From positions 200,645,553-200,709,552 of the forward strand of contig CM048552.1 of NCBI GenBank assembly GCA_026413225.1: a stretch of DNA of 64,000 nucleotides, read 5' to 3'. Each line of letters begins with the position of its first letter. Positions within the stretch are counted from its first letter, which is position 1. Below the pieces are notes generated by a model. The model was not told where the DNA came from and ran no database searches. It worked only from the letters and a program-made list of their open reading frames with translations. The DNA is from Otis tarda. Its lineage: Eukaryota; Chordata; Aves; Otidiformes; Otididae. This document shows positions 1-13,420 of the stretch, piece after piece. A program made the position numbers and the translations under genes.

Positions 1-3000
1 CAACCTAAAATTTCCTCTCAGCAGTGTGGCTTTTTATTAGCCTTTTGAAAACATCGGGTCAGAAAATTCAAACTATAAAGCAGCCATTACTTGGTTATTG
101 ATGCTAACCCTTTGATAAGTCTGGAGAAGCCAGGTACATTATGTCTGGGCCTTTGAACATTTTTTCCTTTTCATTTCAGCAAGCAATAACATCAGAGACA
201 TCAAGCTAATCCTTTCAGTTTCTAATCAGTATTGCAGACACATTTATTTCAGCAACTGAGCCTCTCTGCAGTTACTGAGCATTTCAAGTTGAAAAGTTAA
301 TGATTATAAAAATGTCACTGAGATGACATAGTACCCCTTTCTGCTGCCTACAGTTTTGTAGGAAAACAAAGTTACTGGAAGTAGCACTTGTTCATCCTGG
401 TGAAGTACAACAGTACTGTGACCATTTTACATGCATAAATTGACTTTTTATTAAAGACATTGTCTTAAAATACTACTAGTCATAGTCAGCATAGATCTGT
501 CTGTTCCAGTCAGTGTCATCTTTCCTCATCCTCATCCAGAAAGTGGAAGATGGCCTTTCTGGTTTTGGAGGATCTCATGTCACCTATTTCCTTCCAGGGT
601 GAGCTTCCCTGATGCAAGCGAGAACGTCAGACCTCAAGACTAGACTTTTCCTATGGTGTTATTTTTACCTCCTCTAGAAGTTATCTTTGCTGTCCAACAG
701 ATAGATCTGACAGAGGAGGCAGAGAAAGTGAAAAGAACAGTTATTTCTGACTGAACTTGTTGAAATTCAGTATTTACTCTTAAATGATCGAGCCTGACTC
801 TGCTTTCTGTCCCTCCTCTCTTGTGACAGAACATCATGAACAACAGTGAAGAGGTTGCTTCAAATTGCTCCAAGTTTCATGGAGCTGCTAGTGATCACAT
901 TCTAACCGAGTCCCACGAAAAAAAAACCCAACCCTTCCCTTGGTATGAGCCAGGATTTTCATACAAGTCCCTGATTCCCAGAGCACAGATTCCAAAGAGA
1001 ATATTAAATCTTGTGATGATTAAAAAAAATGCCAATAATACATAAAAATCATAAGACTTGACAATCCTAGAAACTTTAAAATTGTTGTTCATTAGAGAAG
1101 TGCACTAAAGAGCTTAAAAGCTTTTCTTCTTTTAGAAGAGAATAAAACCTTTCTTTTCTACCTAAAAAAAAACCCTAACGTAGGACAAGGGGAAAGACAG
1201 CTACTGATGCTTCAGATAATTAAATGAGGCAGAGCAATTTTCAATGTCCCTTCTCCTAAAAGCACAATCACTGCTAGAAAGGAAATCAAAATAATCATTG
1301 GTCAAGATTTCCAAAATCTTTAACCAGCCTTAGCATGTTACTATATTCAAACATTGGTCCAATCTTTTTTGTTTACTTGCTCTTTTTTTATATTAACTCC
1401 AGACTACTTCAGCACCAGTGGAATTTTTATCAACTTATCTGAAAGCACATATCCAAAACAAATGGTTTTTCTAAGTTAATGCAGAGTTATGGAAATGTAG
1501 ATCCCCCAAACCATTATAAAACTCAGCACTTTAATCTGTAATCTGTGCTGCTAAAACTATTTTTTAAAAAGTTTTATTAAACACCTCTGCAGCCAAAAGC
1601 AGCAGCAAAACTGTTCTTTACAATTCTAACACAAATTAATTGAGGTAACCTCTGTAAAGACTTGTTAAGGTGATTTATACCTATCCTGAGCTCTGATAAG
1701 CAAAACCAATACCCCTCCATCACACTTTTATATAAAAAATTGCCATGCACCAGTATAGGATCTAAGAGAATGTCCAGCAAAAGTTGAAAAACTAGTGAGG
1801 GTTATCTGCCCTCTGTTATCACAGCTCATTTTGCTATGTCAAGATTGGTTAAACTCATAAACGAAACATCAGGCTTCAGAGTTTAGAAACTTTTGAAGTT
1901 TCTGACAGCTTTAATTCATACACACTAAATAAACAAGTCCTCTTCATATCATTCATTGTATTATATTTCCTGAAAAGTGGGGTTGGTACTCATTAATTCT
2001 GGAAATGCAAGTCAGACACAATTCAGTTAAAATCAATGGGCACTGGTGCTTCATTCCCTTCTACTCTACACTATATACACTGTACAGCAGAAACCATCTT
2101 CATTTCTGCCTTTTCTCTTTCTAGAGGGGTGATGTGTTTATTTAGTCATCAAATTTGGATTTTCCCATCATTTCTGTAAAAAGACTTCAGGCTTCTCAAC
2201 AGAATACTTGTTTTTATTTCCCAGCCTTTCTTACAGCCTTCATTGCAAAGGAATATGGGTGCACAAATCTGAGAATCATATTGATTCTGCCTGCTGAAAT
2301 TTGCCATTGGCAAAAGTCTGCTGTGGATCTAATCACAAGTTCTCCTTTTCTAAGCAGTTGCAGGGCTGGTTTCCCAAACATCCTTGGCAAAACACAAGGC
2401 ACACAGACCGGATCTTTCTGGATTCATGCTTGGAGCTGTCACTTTTCTAACTTAAAGACAGACCTTGTATTTTTCCTAAGATGGCTACTCTTGGATAGCT
2501 TTTTATACCAGTATCTTTCTCCTATGTTCTTGAAACAGTATATTTCAATTAGGTAAATATATATATATAGTGACCAACTTTGCCCCCAAACCATTTTAAG
2601 GATATTAAATACAGCTTTTCATTGTTCCAGTTCATTAATTCCAGCCTTTTAGAGCATTAGGTTTTTGGTTTTTTTTTTTTTTTTTATATGAATATGGAAT
2701 TCCAGTTCAGTTTTATTTGGTTTATTCTTTTACAAATAAGGAAAAACTTCTTCAACAATCTCTATCGACTAAAATTTCCAAAATAATGTTTACTTTCTCA
2801 TCTTTGCAGTGAAGTTAAAAGTCAGTACTAACACAAGCGATAGTTTGCCAATAAATGCAAACTACTTTGGCCTTTCCTGGTCCTTCTAAGACAGCTGACT
2901 CCTAGAATAAATGACAGGAGCATTTTCAAAGCTGTTAAATTATTCTGATCCTACTGAAGCAGATACCATCTGGCATGAAGGGTCCTAGAACTGGTGAATC

Positions 3001-5153
3001 TGAACAGACAGGAATAACTGAGTGAGCAGAATTCACTGTTTAAACTGTAATGAAGAGCTTAAGATAAAAGGAGAGATTTATATTGAAATAGAAGCTTACA
3101 GCAGCAGATTGGTCTAATTTACTCTGCCATGTAGTAAGTAAAAAGGCATGTAAAAGGTGGGTAGACACATTTGACTTGTAGATCAATATTCTGTTCATCT
3201 CTGGCCGCAAAACAATTCATCTCTGCAGTGCAGGGCGAAAGTAAAGGGGAATTCAATGTCAAATCAGTTAATCACAATCTAAAATTGAAAAAGCATGCAG
3301 TATTGATAACGATGGTTAGCACAAGTTCCTCCTACTAAGTGGTATCATCCAGTGCACTCATTGCAATTTATTAATTACACAGTGCAGTCAGCTTGATCTC
3401 CCAGGCTAGCACTATAGCAATCAACTGCAGCAGTGTCTCCACCATTTTGTTTAGAGCTACATTTTCTTAGCTGAGTCTGAACTTCTTAGAGAAAAAATTA
3501 ATTTTGGCTATCTACTATAAGCTCTCTTTATCTACACAACTCACTTTCTGGAGGGAACACAACTGTTCAGGAAATAAATGTAGACACAATATCATCATTA
3601 TGTTAACGTACTTGGAAATTCCATTTGGAAACCATCTTTATTTCTCATGTCTCCAGACAACAATCAGTAGACTTTAAAACACATATGCATTCAGTGTTTT
3701 TTTTTTTTAAAAAAAAAGTGTGCAGGGATTGATAGCAAAGGGGAGGATAGTAAAAAGGAGAAAAGGGAAGGAAAGACATAATTAAGAACAGGATATTTTT
3801 TCAGGTACAGATACGGACACAGCATGCTTATTAAATTGATAACAGCAACTATTAAAAAACACTATACAATGGTACTAAAAGAATAACTGTTCGAAATTAC
3901 AGGAATGTTCCAACAGATTAACATTATTCTTACTTCTGAGTATCTCCTCAAGTAGTTGAAAACTAACCCCTCATTTAACAAAACTCAGACCTCTCCAGTT
4001 CTCTCCTGATCCTTTGTAGTTTTACAATGAGTTGCTCACATGAGTAGTTCAAACATTTTTCTTTTGTTCAATATCAGAGCACAAAACCAAGACTTTTCAG
4101 TATTCGTCATGAAATGGGGGAGATAAACAGATACACTGACTACCTTGTGCTGGGATTTATTTCACTTAATTTCAGGCAGTTACCTGATCAAGAAGTATCA
4201 CTGAGGTTCCAATACCACCATGAGACACAAGGTTGCCTCCCCATACAGCCATAAATCAGACCCCATGGCATCCGTTTAGTGCAAGGGAGACCCTCGCTAG
4301 AGCCACATCCACTTGGATGAATTTGGAAGAAAACAGCACTGCATCGCAGCCTAAGCCAGGGTAACATCAAGACTCATGAGGTGAGTCACCTCAGTAGATG
4401 TCTGCTGTGAAGCTAGTTGCTCAAGGCTCTCCCTATTTCATCTGTCTACTTTAGGATGAGACAACCTAAATCTCAGAAGCTCTTCTTTCTCTCCAATGAC
4501 TACAAAAGGAGATTCAACAACCAACTTAGGTGTAAACAGCTGTGTAAGAAATGTGTATGGTTAGATAAATGCACTGCCTCCTCCTTTCACTGTCTCTCCA
4601 TGTCTTATCCTGAAGCAGCTTCTCAAGAAAAGTGGGGTTTTTTTCTATCATGTCCTTTTTATTAAAGGATCAGTTATTTAAATGCTACCTCTGTCATTAC
4701 TGATCCTTAATGCCTCTTGAAATGAACAGGACTGGAAAAAAATATTTCAGACTGCCTAGGAATTAAGGAAGACTTTTGCATCGGTTAAATGTATTTCATG
4801 TTTCGAAACTGCTTCAGATGCATCAGTCTTTAGAGATTAATGAAAAGTTCTTAACTCTCCACTAACTTATTGTTTACATCTATAATCCACCTTGAGGAAG
4901 AAACATGAAACAGAGCTGCTGATACTTGAAAGTTGTAGTAGAAAACCAGTGGAAGGGAAAAAAAGAAAACAGACAATGTAAGTACATAAATGGGCAGTAC
5001 TGTCAATTAGAAATCATTTTTTATTGGATAATTATTTCAATGTAAATAAAATAGTCACAAGACACAGGCATACTGCCACAGCTATTAAAGAGGATATGTA
5101 CACATATGTAACTTCATTGAAAGAGGTAGAGAAAGAGAATTGTTGAATCTTCA
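1..5153. other. Intergenic DNA, no gene seen
   Basis: AT-rich single-copy-looking sequence. Open frames are short and unconserved in appearance; the longest (2155-2556, 133 codons) resembles no family I know. It contains a short (TA)n near 2556-2570, a 17-base T run at 2669-2685 and a T run abutting an A run near 3699-3717. No CR1 tail or LTR end was recognised. Confidence 0.7.
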
Positions 5154-5643
5154 TCATAGAATAGTTTGGGTTGGAAGAGACCCTTAAAGGTCATCTAGTC
5201 AAATCCACCTGCAAGGAGTAGGGGCATCTTCAATCAGACCAGGTTGCTTAGAGCCCCGTCCAACCTTGCCTTGAATGTTTCCAGGGATGGGGCATCCACC
5301 ACCTCGCTGGGTAACCCATTCCAGTGTTCCACCACCCTCAGTGTAAAAAATTTCTTCCTTATGTCTATTCTAAATGTACCCTCTTTCAATTTAAAATCAT
5401 TACCCATTGTCCTATCACAACAAGCCCTGCTAAAGAGTTTATCCCCATATTTCCTATCAGCCCCCTTTAGGTACCAGAAGGCTGCCATAAGGTCTCCCCA
5501 GAGCCTCCTCTTCTCCAGGCTGAACAACCCCAACTCTCTCAGCCTGTCCTCATAGAAGAGGTGCTCCAGTCTCTTCGTGGCCCTTCTCCGGACCTGCTTC
5601 AACATGTCCATGTCCTTTTTATGTGGGGGTCCAGAGATGGACC
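5154..5643 (-). mobile_element. CR1 LINE, 5'-truncated 3' end
   Basis: Reading the minus strand, the segment encodes the C-terminal part of CR1 ORF2 ([19 protein letters not shown], then LFSLEKRRL, FRIDIRKKFFTLRVVEHWNGLP), followed by the typical CR1 3' UTR and tip. The tip appears on the + strand as CATAGAATAGTTTGGGTTGG. The 5' end is lost, as is usual for CR1, because reverse transcription stops early. The frame is still open for 139 codons, suggesting a fairly young copy. Confidence 0.93.
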
Positions 5644-7996
5644 CTCCCATCATGATCTGCCATTATTGACTTGACAGAGTTATTTAATTTCAAGATACTT
5701 ACACAATTTTGGCAAAAGTCTTCTTGAATGAATCACTGCAGTAGAAATCAGGGAAGGAATATTTAACCAAGGCCCCTGGCCCAAATGCAGGTAAATCCCC
5801 AAATCAGTAATTTCTAAACTGAAGCATATTGATTAGCCAAAAATAAAGTTATTTACTCCTGAATGAATTACTACTGACATGAAATTAATGCTACTGAGTA
5901 CCTGCAAGACAGAAATATCCTTAAGTACATCTTGCTAGCACAGTGAAAACACAAGCCTGTTCCTACTTCAGTGGCACTTGCAGCTTTGCCCTGCAGGGCA
6001 TCTTTTTTTCCCCACTTGCCTCAAAATGTCAAAGGAAGTGCCAAATGAACAGATACCTCCTCTGAAGTGCCTGAGCAAACGTTGAGGAGTCAAACAGTGG
6101 CAGAATTCATACAAGAGACACAAAAATGCATTAGACAAGCAATCAGGTTACTCAGCCAGCTCTCAGCAGAGAGCAATGCCAAACAAACTGTTTTACACCA
6201 ACCCTTGGTGGATAGTCAGCGGCAATTAGCTCATCGGGGGTTACAGGCGACATAGTCTTCAAAGCAGCTACGCCCACACCTCTGCCAAAGAGACTTTTGG
6301 GTCAGATATACACGGGGGATGATCTGGTCACAGAAGAAATGGCCAAAGCAAATGGTTCAAATTAAAACCCATCTCCATCATTTCATTTTTAGACTAGATC
6401 TCGTTGTTTTTATTACTTCCAAGTTTTTTTCCGTCGGTGCTGCAGTGTGAGGTGGAGACATCAGAAAACGGTTCAAATGTTCAATAAAACGAAATGATGG
6501 ACAGTAGATTTCTATCCTCCCAACTGTGTACCAAACTAATAAAACATTTGGGGTTAGATTCTTGGCTGCTGTAAATCTGAATAGCTCTACTTAATCCCAT
6601 AGAGATGCACCCACTTACACCTGACCTCCTTCAGTGATGAGAGTTTGGCTGCATATTGCTCAGGCCAGAAGCACTTGTCTGTATTTTCTTGGTTTCTGCC
6701 TTTTAATGGCTGCACTTTGCCCTTTTAGCCAGAGGGAGTTAGCAAGTGAACTCAGAGCAATATATTATTTTTGAATATGAATCATGTTTATGTCCCATCA
6801 ATCCAGCAACACTTCCTTCTACACTAATGAGACATTAAAATCTGTGTTAGAGGATCACTAATTTTTCAAAGGGCTAACACGTAGCTCATCCAATTCTAAC
6901 ACTTCCATGGCAGAAGTGGGAATTTGGGAACAGAGCACATTTTATTAAAAAGAAAAGGAAACACACATACAAAGAGAAACGTGTTGTCAAGACTTGGGAG
7001 TGCCTGTGTTGTTATTTCAGATATTTATACTGGAATAAAAGCTTTCACTCTGACCCTGTTCTTTCCACTGTTTTGCCCTGCAATTACATCATTCTTTTGA
7101 CATTATTACAGTCTTAAAAATGTACAGTATCATAAGGTCAAAGATGGGACAGAGAAGGAAATATTAATAGCAGTGACCCATCACAACAGCACGTTGTAAG
7201 AGGCATCTACTGTGTATCTGCCAGGCAATGGGCACGGACAGAGGGAGGCCCACTTTGGCAGAATTGCAAGCACCCTCAGCAATTACAGCAGTGTGCACTG
7301 AGAAAATTGAATCCTCTGCAGAGATTAAGGTGGAATGTGCCCTTCCTTTCAGCAGAGAAAAGAGAGTTTTGGTCTCCTACTCTCTTTGTGTTAATACCTG
7401 TTTGTGCCCTTGGTGACCTCAGCAGGCATATTTATCAACAGCCAGTGAAAAAAAAAAAAACAGCCCCCAGGTCACAGCATCCCACATCAAGTCATGTACA
7501 CTGAAACCTCCTTTCTCAATTCCAGTAATTGCTGGTTCAGCTACATCTCATCCTTTGAGACGAACCTTTACATTCTAGCCCATCTGTGAGACTGACTGGA
7601 ATTATTCACAATATACAAAAGGGTTCAGGATACCCAGCCATGCAGCACATACTGCAAGAAAACTGAAAATCAAATAGGCCTACAAACAGCTCCGCTCTCT
7701 ACAGTAACCTGTCAGCACCTCTACTCTGCAGCAAGTGACAGCAGCAGGACGTAATGGGATGCTGTCTGCTCCATGCGCTGCTGGGACCCAGTAAAACAGC
7801 ACTTCATTTGTGGTACCAGAGAAGCTACCTAGACCACTGAAATGAACTCTTTAAAGGGCAGAACATAAACATCTGTATGTTTCCTGCTCCTGCTACTCTA
7901 GCTTGGCTGTATCACTGTAGCAAAGCAACAAAACACATACTGAATAGCAAAATTGACTGTGGCTATTATGGAGATTCCTTTAATACATTATACATG
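5644..7996. other. Intergenic DNA, no gene seen
   Basis: Ordinary AT-rich sequence between a CR1 and the solo LTR. Open frames stay below about 70 codons. A 12-base A run lies near 7449. The last five bases before the LTR (ACATG, 7992-7996) are the target duplication described with it. Confidence 0.6.
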
Positions 7997-8499
7997 TGTT
8001 CTGGTTTTGTTAGTGAGGGGGGGCCTAAGGTGGTAGCTTCTGTAGGAAACTGCTAGAAGTCGCTCCCCTTTGTTCAGTGGACTCGGCCGGGCCTAGGGCA
8101 GACCCACTGCTGGCCAAGGCCGAGCCAATTGGTAGCGGAATGTCCCGTGATAACGCCTCTGAGATAACGTATTTAAGTAGGGGAAAACAGGAAAAAAAAA
8201 AAAAAGAAGAGAGAAGATGTGAAGCAGCTGAGCGGGGGGCAGAGAGGGGGAGGCGCGAGCCTTGTGGGCCTTGCAGGCCTCACCCTCTGGCCTCCCACCG
8301 GGCAGCCAACTGGGCCCAACTCGGCCCGGCCTGGCTGCAAGAAGTGGAGAGGAGATGAGAAGTGAACTAGATGTAAAAAGGATCCTGAGAGGCGTCTGCC
8401 AGCCTGTTGTAAGGAACGGCTGCAGACGCCAAGGTCAGTGAAGAAGGAGGGGGAGGAGTAATGCGGCTCCTGGCCAAGATTCCTCTGCAACTCGTGGTG

Positions 8500-8760
8500 A
8501 AGACCATGGTGGAGCGGGTTGTCCCCCTGCAGCCCATGGAGGTCCATGGAGGGGCAGAGATCCACCTGCAGCCCGTGGAGGACCCCACGCTGGAGCAGGT
8601 GGATGCCTGAAGGCGGCTGTGGCCCGTGGAGGGCCCGCTGGGACAGCTGTTCTAGAGGGACTGCACCCCGTGGAAGAGATGACCCACGCCGGAGCAGTTT
8701 CATGAAGGACTGCGGCCCGTGGGAGGGACCCCACGATGGAGCAGAGGAGGAATGTGAGGA
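8500..8760 (+). repeat. Degenerate ~45-bp modules inside the LTR
   Basis: About five consecutive units share a GGAGCAG-like start and an end close to CTGCAGCCCRTGGAGG, with divergent centres. The related LTR at 59723-60855 holds about nine such units on the opposite strand, so the number varies between copies. Confidence 0.6.
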
Positions 8761-8884
8761 GTTCTTCCCCCGACGATGACACGGCGGCATAAAACAGCGC
8801 GTGATGAACTGACCGCGACCCCCATTCCCTTCCCCCCACCCCGTGCCGCTCGGGAGGGGAGGTAGCATAGATAATGTTAAGCCC

Positions 8885-8906
8885 GGGAAGAGGGAGGGGT
8901 GGGGGG
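8885..8906 (+). other. G-quadruplex-type motif in the LTR
   Basis: Four G runs of at least three bases are separated by loops AAGA, A and T, meeting the usual G4 pattern. The motif lies about 45 bp upstream of the LTR AATAAA. A close counterpart occurs in the second LTR. Confidence 0.5.
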
Positions 8907-9141
8907 AGGTTATCTTGTTCCCTGTCTCGTTCTCCTGCTAATTTTAGAAATAAATGAATAGTTTTCCCCAAGTCGAGTCTGTTTTGCCCGTGATGGTAAC
9001 TTTAAGGATTTCTCCCCGTCCTTATCTCAAACCTTGAGCCGTTTTTCTTGTATCATCTCCTCCTATTCTCTCGGAGGGTGGGGGGAGCGAGAGAGAGACT
9101 GCGTAGTCTGGTCCCGATCGGGGCTGAACTACGACAACATG

Positions 9142-11329
9142 GTATTCCCTCATAAACGTTCTGCGCACAAATTACTCTTTAGCAGATCATGGTTTTCACA
9201 GTGGTCTAGTCATTATTAAGAGTGCTTTGTAAAATCACATCCAATAATCTACTCTGAACAGCAAATTAAGAATGTTCAAAACAGGAATGGTTTTGACTGG
9301 ACAGTGAGTACACTTTCTCAGTTGCCAAACTACATGACTGCAACTCATTGGAGGCACTCATCAGAAGTAACTGGTTGTATAACTTCTCAAAACTCTCTGT
9401 AATTTTATGGCATGGCTTGATTCATGCAGAAGAAAAATAAACCCTTTTTCGTTATATTATAGAGACAAAAAAAAAACCCATCACTTCAAAAGCTCCTGCC
9501 TGCACTTTCCATATGGGCATGGCACTGAACAACGAGGTAGAAAGAAGCATCTAACCTGCCGCTGTCTCTCAGTTCCTGTGAGTAAGGAAAGGCAAAATAC
9601 AAGAACAGTAATTAGATCAAAAGTCCCAGAAACTCATGAAGAAGAAAGGATGAGAAGATTTATCTCAGAGAAAGAGAGAAACAAGATGGTGTTATAATAA
9701 AACCTATAAAATTAAGGTGGGATAAAAGAGCTTTTCGTTTTAGAGAACAGTGTCATCAGCTCTGTGGAGAGCACATCATTCCTCACCATGCAGTGAGGAC
9801 ACCTGAGAGAACAGACCAGGGCTTCAGAGGTCTCTTTTGGTCCATGTACAGGACACAGCAACAGCACACTGCTCTTTGCCTCTGCCTCAAAGTAAGGCAG
9901 TCTGCCACAAGCCACTGTTTCTGGAAGCATCCTAGCAAAGGGACATTAAATGAATACACATGCATATTGAGAACTGGTTCTTTACAGCAGTTGCCCAGTT
10001 GCTGTGGCTACATTACATTGCTGCTAAACAGCTCTAGTGAATCTTTGCCAGCTGCCCAAAACAATGAAAAGAATTTGAAAAAAGCACCAACAAAATAAAA
10101 TAAAATAAACTCTCAACACCGAGCAGGTGCTAGAGCATTTTTTTTATCTTTTATAAGAGACAAACAAGACTACTTTGCAAGCAGAAACACCTTCTGCTTC
10201 TTGGTTTCTGCAGAAATATTTTCCACAAAGCAAGCAGGAATTTCAGCCATTTCTTATCAGTAAGTGGAGCTGACTGAATCATTCAAAAAACATCTGTTTT
10301 AAAAGCGTCCTACATCATATTGTACACTTCAGTGAAAAAAGTGTTAGTTCAGTTTAGTTACAGCTGGTTGTCTAAGATATTACAAAGCCAAGGAGAAACC
10401 TATGAGGGGAGAAAACTGGCTGTGGTTTAATCCTGTAGCTAATTTTGTCAAACCAACTGTCCACTTTGTTTGACAGATACTCTACAAGATATTGAGGTAC
10501 AGCCTTCCCAGTATTTAGAAGATTAATATAGTTCTGATATATATCAAAGGATTATTTAAGTGTATTTCACTGTAGCTGGTACTACTGTTGAAAGATTTTA
10601 CCTTCAGTGCATCCATGTGACTGCAACAACGATAAATCATTTCACTACCTGCTCCTCATTAAGCAATGGTTCAAATGCTGTTCTTGCTCCTAGATTTCAA
10701 ACACTATCAAAAATTTTAGGAAAAGAATGACAAAAAGACATGAAAAATTGAAAGGGGAGGAAAGCAACCTAGATGTAATCTGTCTAGAATAAAGACAGAT
10801 GCGGCAAGCTAGAAACAGTTTACAATGCAAATCCAAAAATGGGTGGCATAAAGAATAGTATCAATTGTTTGTCAAGTGTAAATCTATATGCACTATGTTC
10901 AGATTGTAGTTAACGCAGTTTAGGATTAACTATTAAGAATACACTTGTAACTACAAGAGTAGCTTTTACTGAAATATAAGCATCAAGAGATCCTCTTTCT
11001 CTCCTGCAAAGAAAGAAATCCTGACCCTTATATTACATCCGAGATGGTTTAGAAGCCCTAAAGCAGTTTTTCTGTGATACCAGCAAACAGAATAAAGGAG
11101 ACCCACCCACAGCTACTTCGAGCCCAGAAATCTCCATATACTCATCCATATCACCTGTTGGGACAGTTGCAGAAGAGGCTGGGTCTGTATCTGTTGTACT
11201 GGCACAATACAGAAAATACTCTAATTTCCAAAAAGTCATTAGATGTTTATCAGAAGCATGTGACAAGCAGACTTCAGAGGCACGCAATAAAAGAGCAGTC
11301 CTTACATGTGAAAGGAGTTAAAACCAGAA
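9142..11329. other. Intergenic DNA, no gene seen
   Basis: AT-rich sequence with a short (AAAAT)n near 10092-10108. Open frames of up to about 100 codons (for example 9793-10098) show no recognisable domain. Confidence 0.6.
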
Positions 11330-11620
11330 CAAACTATATGACCACCTAATCCAACCTCCTGTATAACACTTCCTAGAATTTTTCTTCCAATTATTTACCT
11401 GGAAGAAACACATCCACCAAGAAACTGTCCAGACCCTTAATATCCAAAAAGATTAAGAACCCACCACTGCTCATGGCAGTTTGCCCCAGCCACTCACCAG
11501 TTTCTTGGTCAAAACCACACACCTTTAAATGAAGTTGGCTTTATCTCACAGTGTCTGGTTCTTGTCTCTTCTCTGAATCACTGATATTGATCCTCCTCTG
11601 AAGGTGTCTCCTCGTCACTG
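11330..11620 (-). mobile_element. Ancient CR1/L3-like LINE relic
   Basis: On the + strand, CACCTAATCCAACCTCCTG is followed by decayed text that matches by eye the reverse complement of old amniote CR1/L3 3' ends: the block around GATTAAGAACCCACCACTG and, later, GTCTGGTTCTTGTCTC. It is strongly diverged, with no open frame. Recognised from memory of the family; exact ends are uncertain. Confidence 0.5.
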
Positions 11621-13094
11621 TTTGTATTGAAACCATGAGTAACATCCTGTCAAGTCAGCCAAGTTTCTAAGCATCATCACTCACCTGCTCACTATCAGAG
11701 CCAGGCCGTATGAGACAAATGTGGCGTTGGGCAAGACTGCTAAGTGGAAGTATGTAGTTTTGTGAATTTTTTGTGCTTTTCACGGAAAAGATATCAACAA
11801 GGAACCTAAAGAGATAACAGCAACTGTACTGGAGTGCAGAGGTGCATTAAAAGTACTAGACAGAGTCTGAAACCATCTGCCTTCAAATTAATGATGTTTA
11901 TACCTTTTTCAATGATAATTATTCTCCTAGTTTTGCAGTACCCCTGCAAAGCACTGCTGGGTTACACTGATGTGTACCTAGTTTATAAAATTCAGCATTT
12001 TCAGGGGGGGAGTAAAGGGGGGGGAAGAGAAAGACCCACATCGCTAGGGTGAAGCTTGGGGAGGGGGAAGGGGAAAAAATAAAAAGGAGAGAGAATGAAT
12101 GTTCATTTGTGTAGCAACTTTAAAAATAAAAGTTTTTAAAAAGCACTTACATGTTTGCAAACTCCTAATCTTGACATCTGAAGGTCTCAATATAACAAAT
12201 GTTAATAGGTTCAATTGCAGTCAAGTTTCTAAAATCCTTTTTGTGCTTCTTAAGGGACTTGTCTATGTCAGGCAGAGATGGGTGTACTCTGAAATATGTC
12301 TTGGTAAAAATAGCATAATTAAATTCAGACTGAGATGCATTTAAACAAACAAGATAAGGGTTTTCAATGTTTTTCTGTGCAGCTAACAGTATTTGATAAC
12401 ACAACCTGTCTTTTCATAAGATGTACCATGATCTCTTAACAGGCATAAATAGTCAAACTCTCTTACAGTCACTACGGCAGACAGATCTAACTCAACAGAT
12501 ACATAACAGCTTTTCTAAAAGCAGCCCAGGAACATGGTGTCAGACACATGCAGCTGATTGTAGAATCAGAAAAAAACTTCCTTTGACTAAGGTAAAAGCA
12601 ATATTTGTCATACTAGGTATTTATTTCTAGTAAGAAAACAGGACTTACTGTACAAACACTACACAAAAAGTCTGATGTACAGCCTATTAAGAAGTAATAG
12701 AAAAAATTTCTACTGTCATCAACAAGCTTCAGAGCATACCTAAAGTGCCTTTGAAGTGCTTGATAAGCTTCATCACTGAAATTCTTAGAGGAAGAGAGAC
12801 AATGAGTACAGCTTTTCTAAATATATACAAAAGAGCATAAGCTCTTCAAACATTTTGGCCAAAATGTTCTAATTAGTCTCTTGTGCAAATTGTGGTGCTC
12901 CCTTTCCAAAGTGTTTACGAAATGTCAGAAGTTCTGTTAGTCAAAGACTTTTGTAGAGATCTTCCAAAGCAAAGGCAACATTAATACAAACTGCAACTAA
13001 GACCATCACTAGGAACAATCGTTCTCCATACTCATATGATTCCTGGACTCCTCCAAGGCCCTCAGTAAAGAGACATATAATGACATAACTCCCA
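11621..13094. other. Intergenic DNA, no gene seen
   Basis: AT-rich DNA. A notably G-rich patch at about 12002-12075 (G runs of seven and eight, then GGGGAGGGGG) stands out from its surroundings. No gene or repeat family recognised. Confidence 0.55.
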
Positions 13095-13420
13095 AAGAGA
13101 ACTTGTATAGTCCATCCTCCTGTCCCTGGGCACAGTCATTTGTGCCTAAGTCATTCCTGATCAATGTTTATCTACCTCATTTTTAATAACCTCAGTGACG
13201 GAGACTTCACAGTTTCTTCAAGCAATCTATTTCTGTGCTCAACTTCCCTCACCATTGAAAACATTTTCTGTTTGCTAAATTAAATCTCGCACAATGCTGT
13301 TTCTGCCCATTCATTTCTTCTGCCCAAGACCACTGTGAACCATTTTTTTCCAACCTCTTTGCTGCAATATTTTCCATAGTTAAGAGTATCACATCTCCTC
13401 TCTATTTTAATTTCTCTAGA
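13095..13420 (-). mobile_element. Ancient CR1-like LINE relic
   Basis: The + strand shows TATAGTCCATCCTCCTGTCC, then ATCAATGTTTATCTACCTC, AGTGACGGAGACTTCACAG and TTTCTGTGCTCAACTTCCCTC. This series is the reverse complement of the 3' region of old CR1 families. It is decayed, without an open frame. Confidence 0.55.

Larger units (their letters stand above)
7997..9136 (+). mobile_element. Solo LTR of an avian endogenous retrovirus (probably ERVL-like)
   Basis: A 1140-bp block of different composition begins TGTTCTGG and ends ACGACA, giving the canonical TG...CA ends. It is flanked by a perfect 5-bp direct repeat ACATG (7992-7996 and 9137-9141), a target-site duplication of the size usual for ERVL elements. 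A TATA-like TATTTAAG lies at 8170-8177 and AATAAA at 8949-8954, so the LTR is transcribed in + orientation. Positions 8500-8760 hold degenerate ~45-bp modules with GGAGCAG and GCCCRTGG. No gag, pol or env sequence adjoins it, so it is a solo LTR left by recombination. Family assignment rests on TSD length and likeness to the second LTR in this window. Confidence 0.88.

Noticed and set aside
2155..2556. 133-codon open frame as a gene
   Set aside because: No known similarity, no regulatory context, a single isolated frame in AT-rich DNA. Consistent with chance.
8173..8971. Antisense open frames of 231 and 178 codons
   Set aside because: They run antisense through the LTR and arise from its GC-rich ~45-bp modules; there are no recognised domains.
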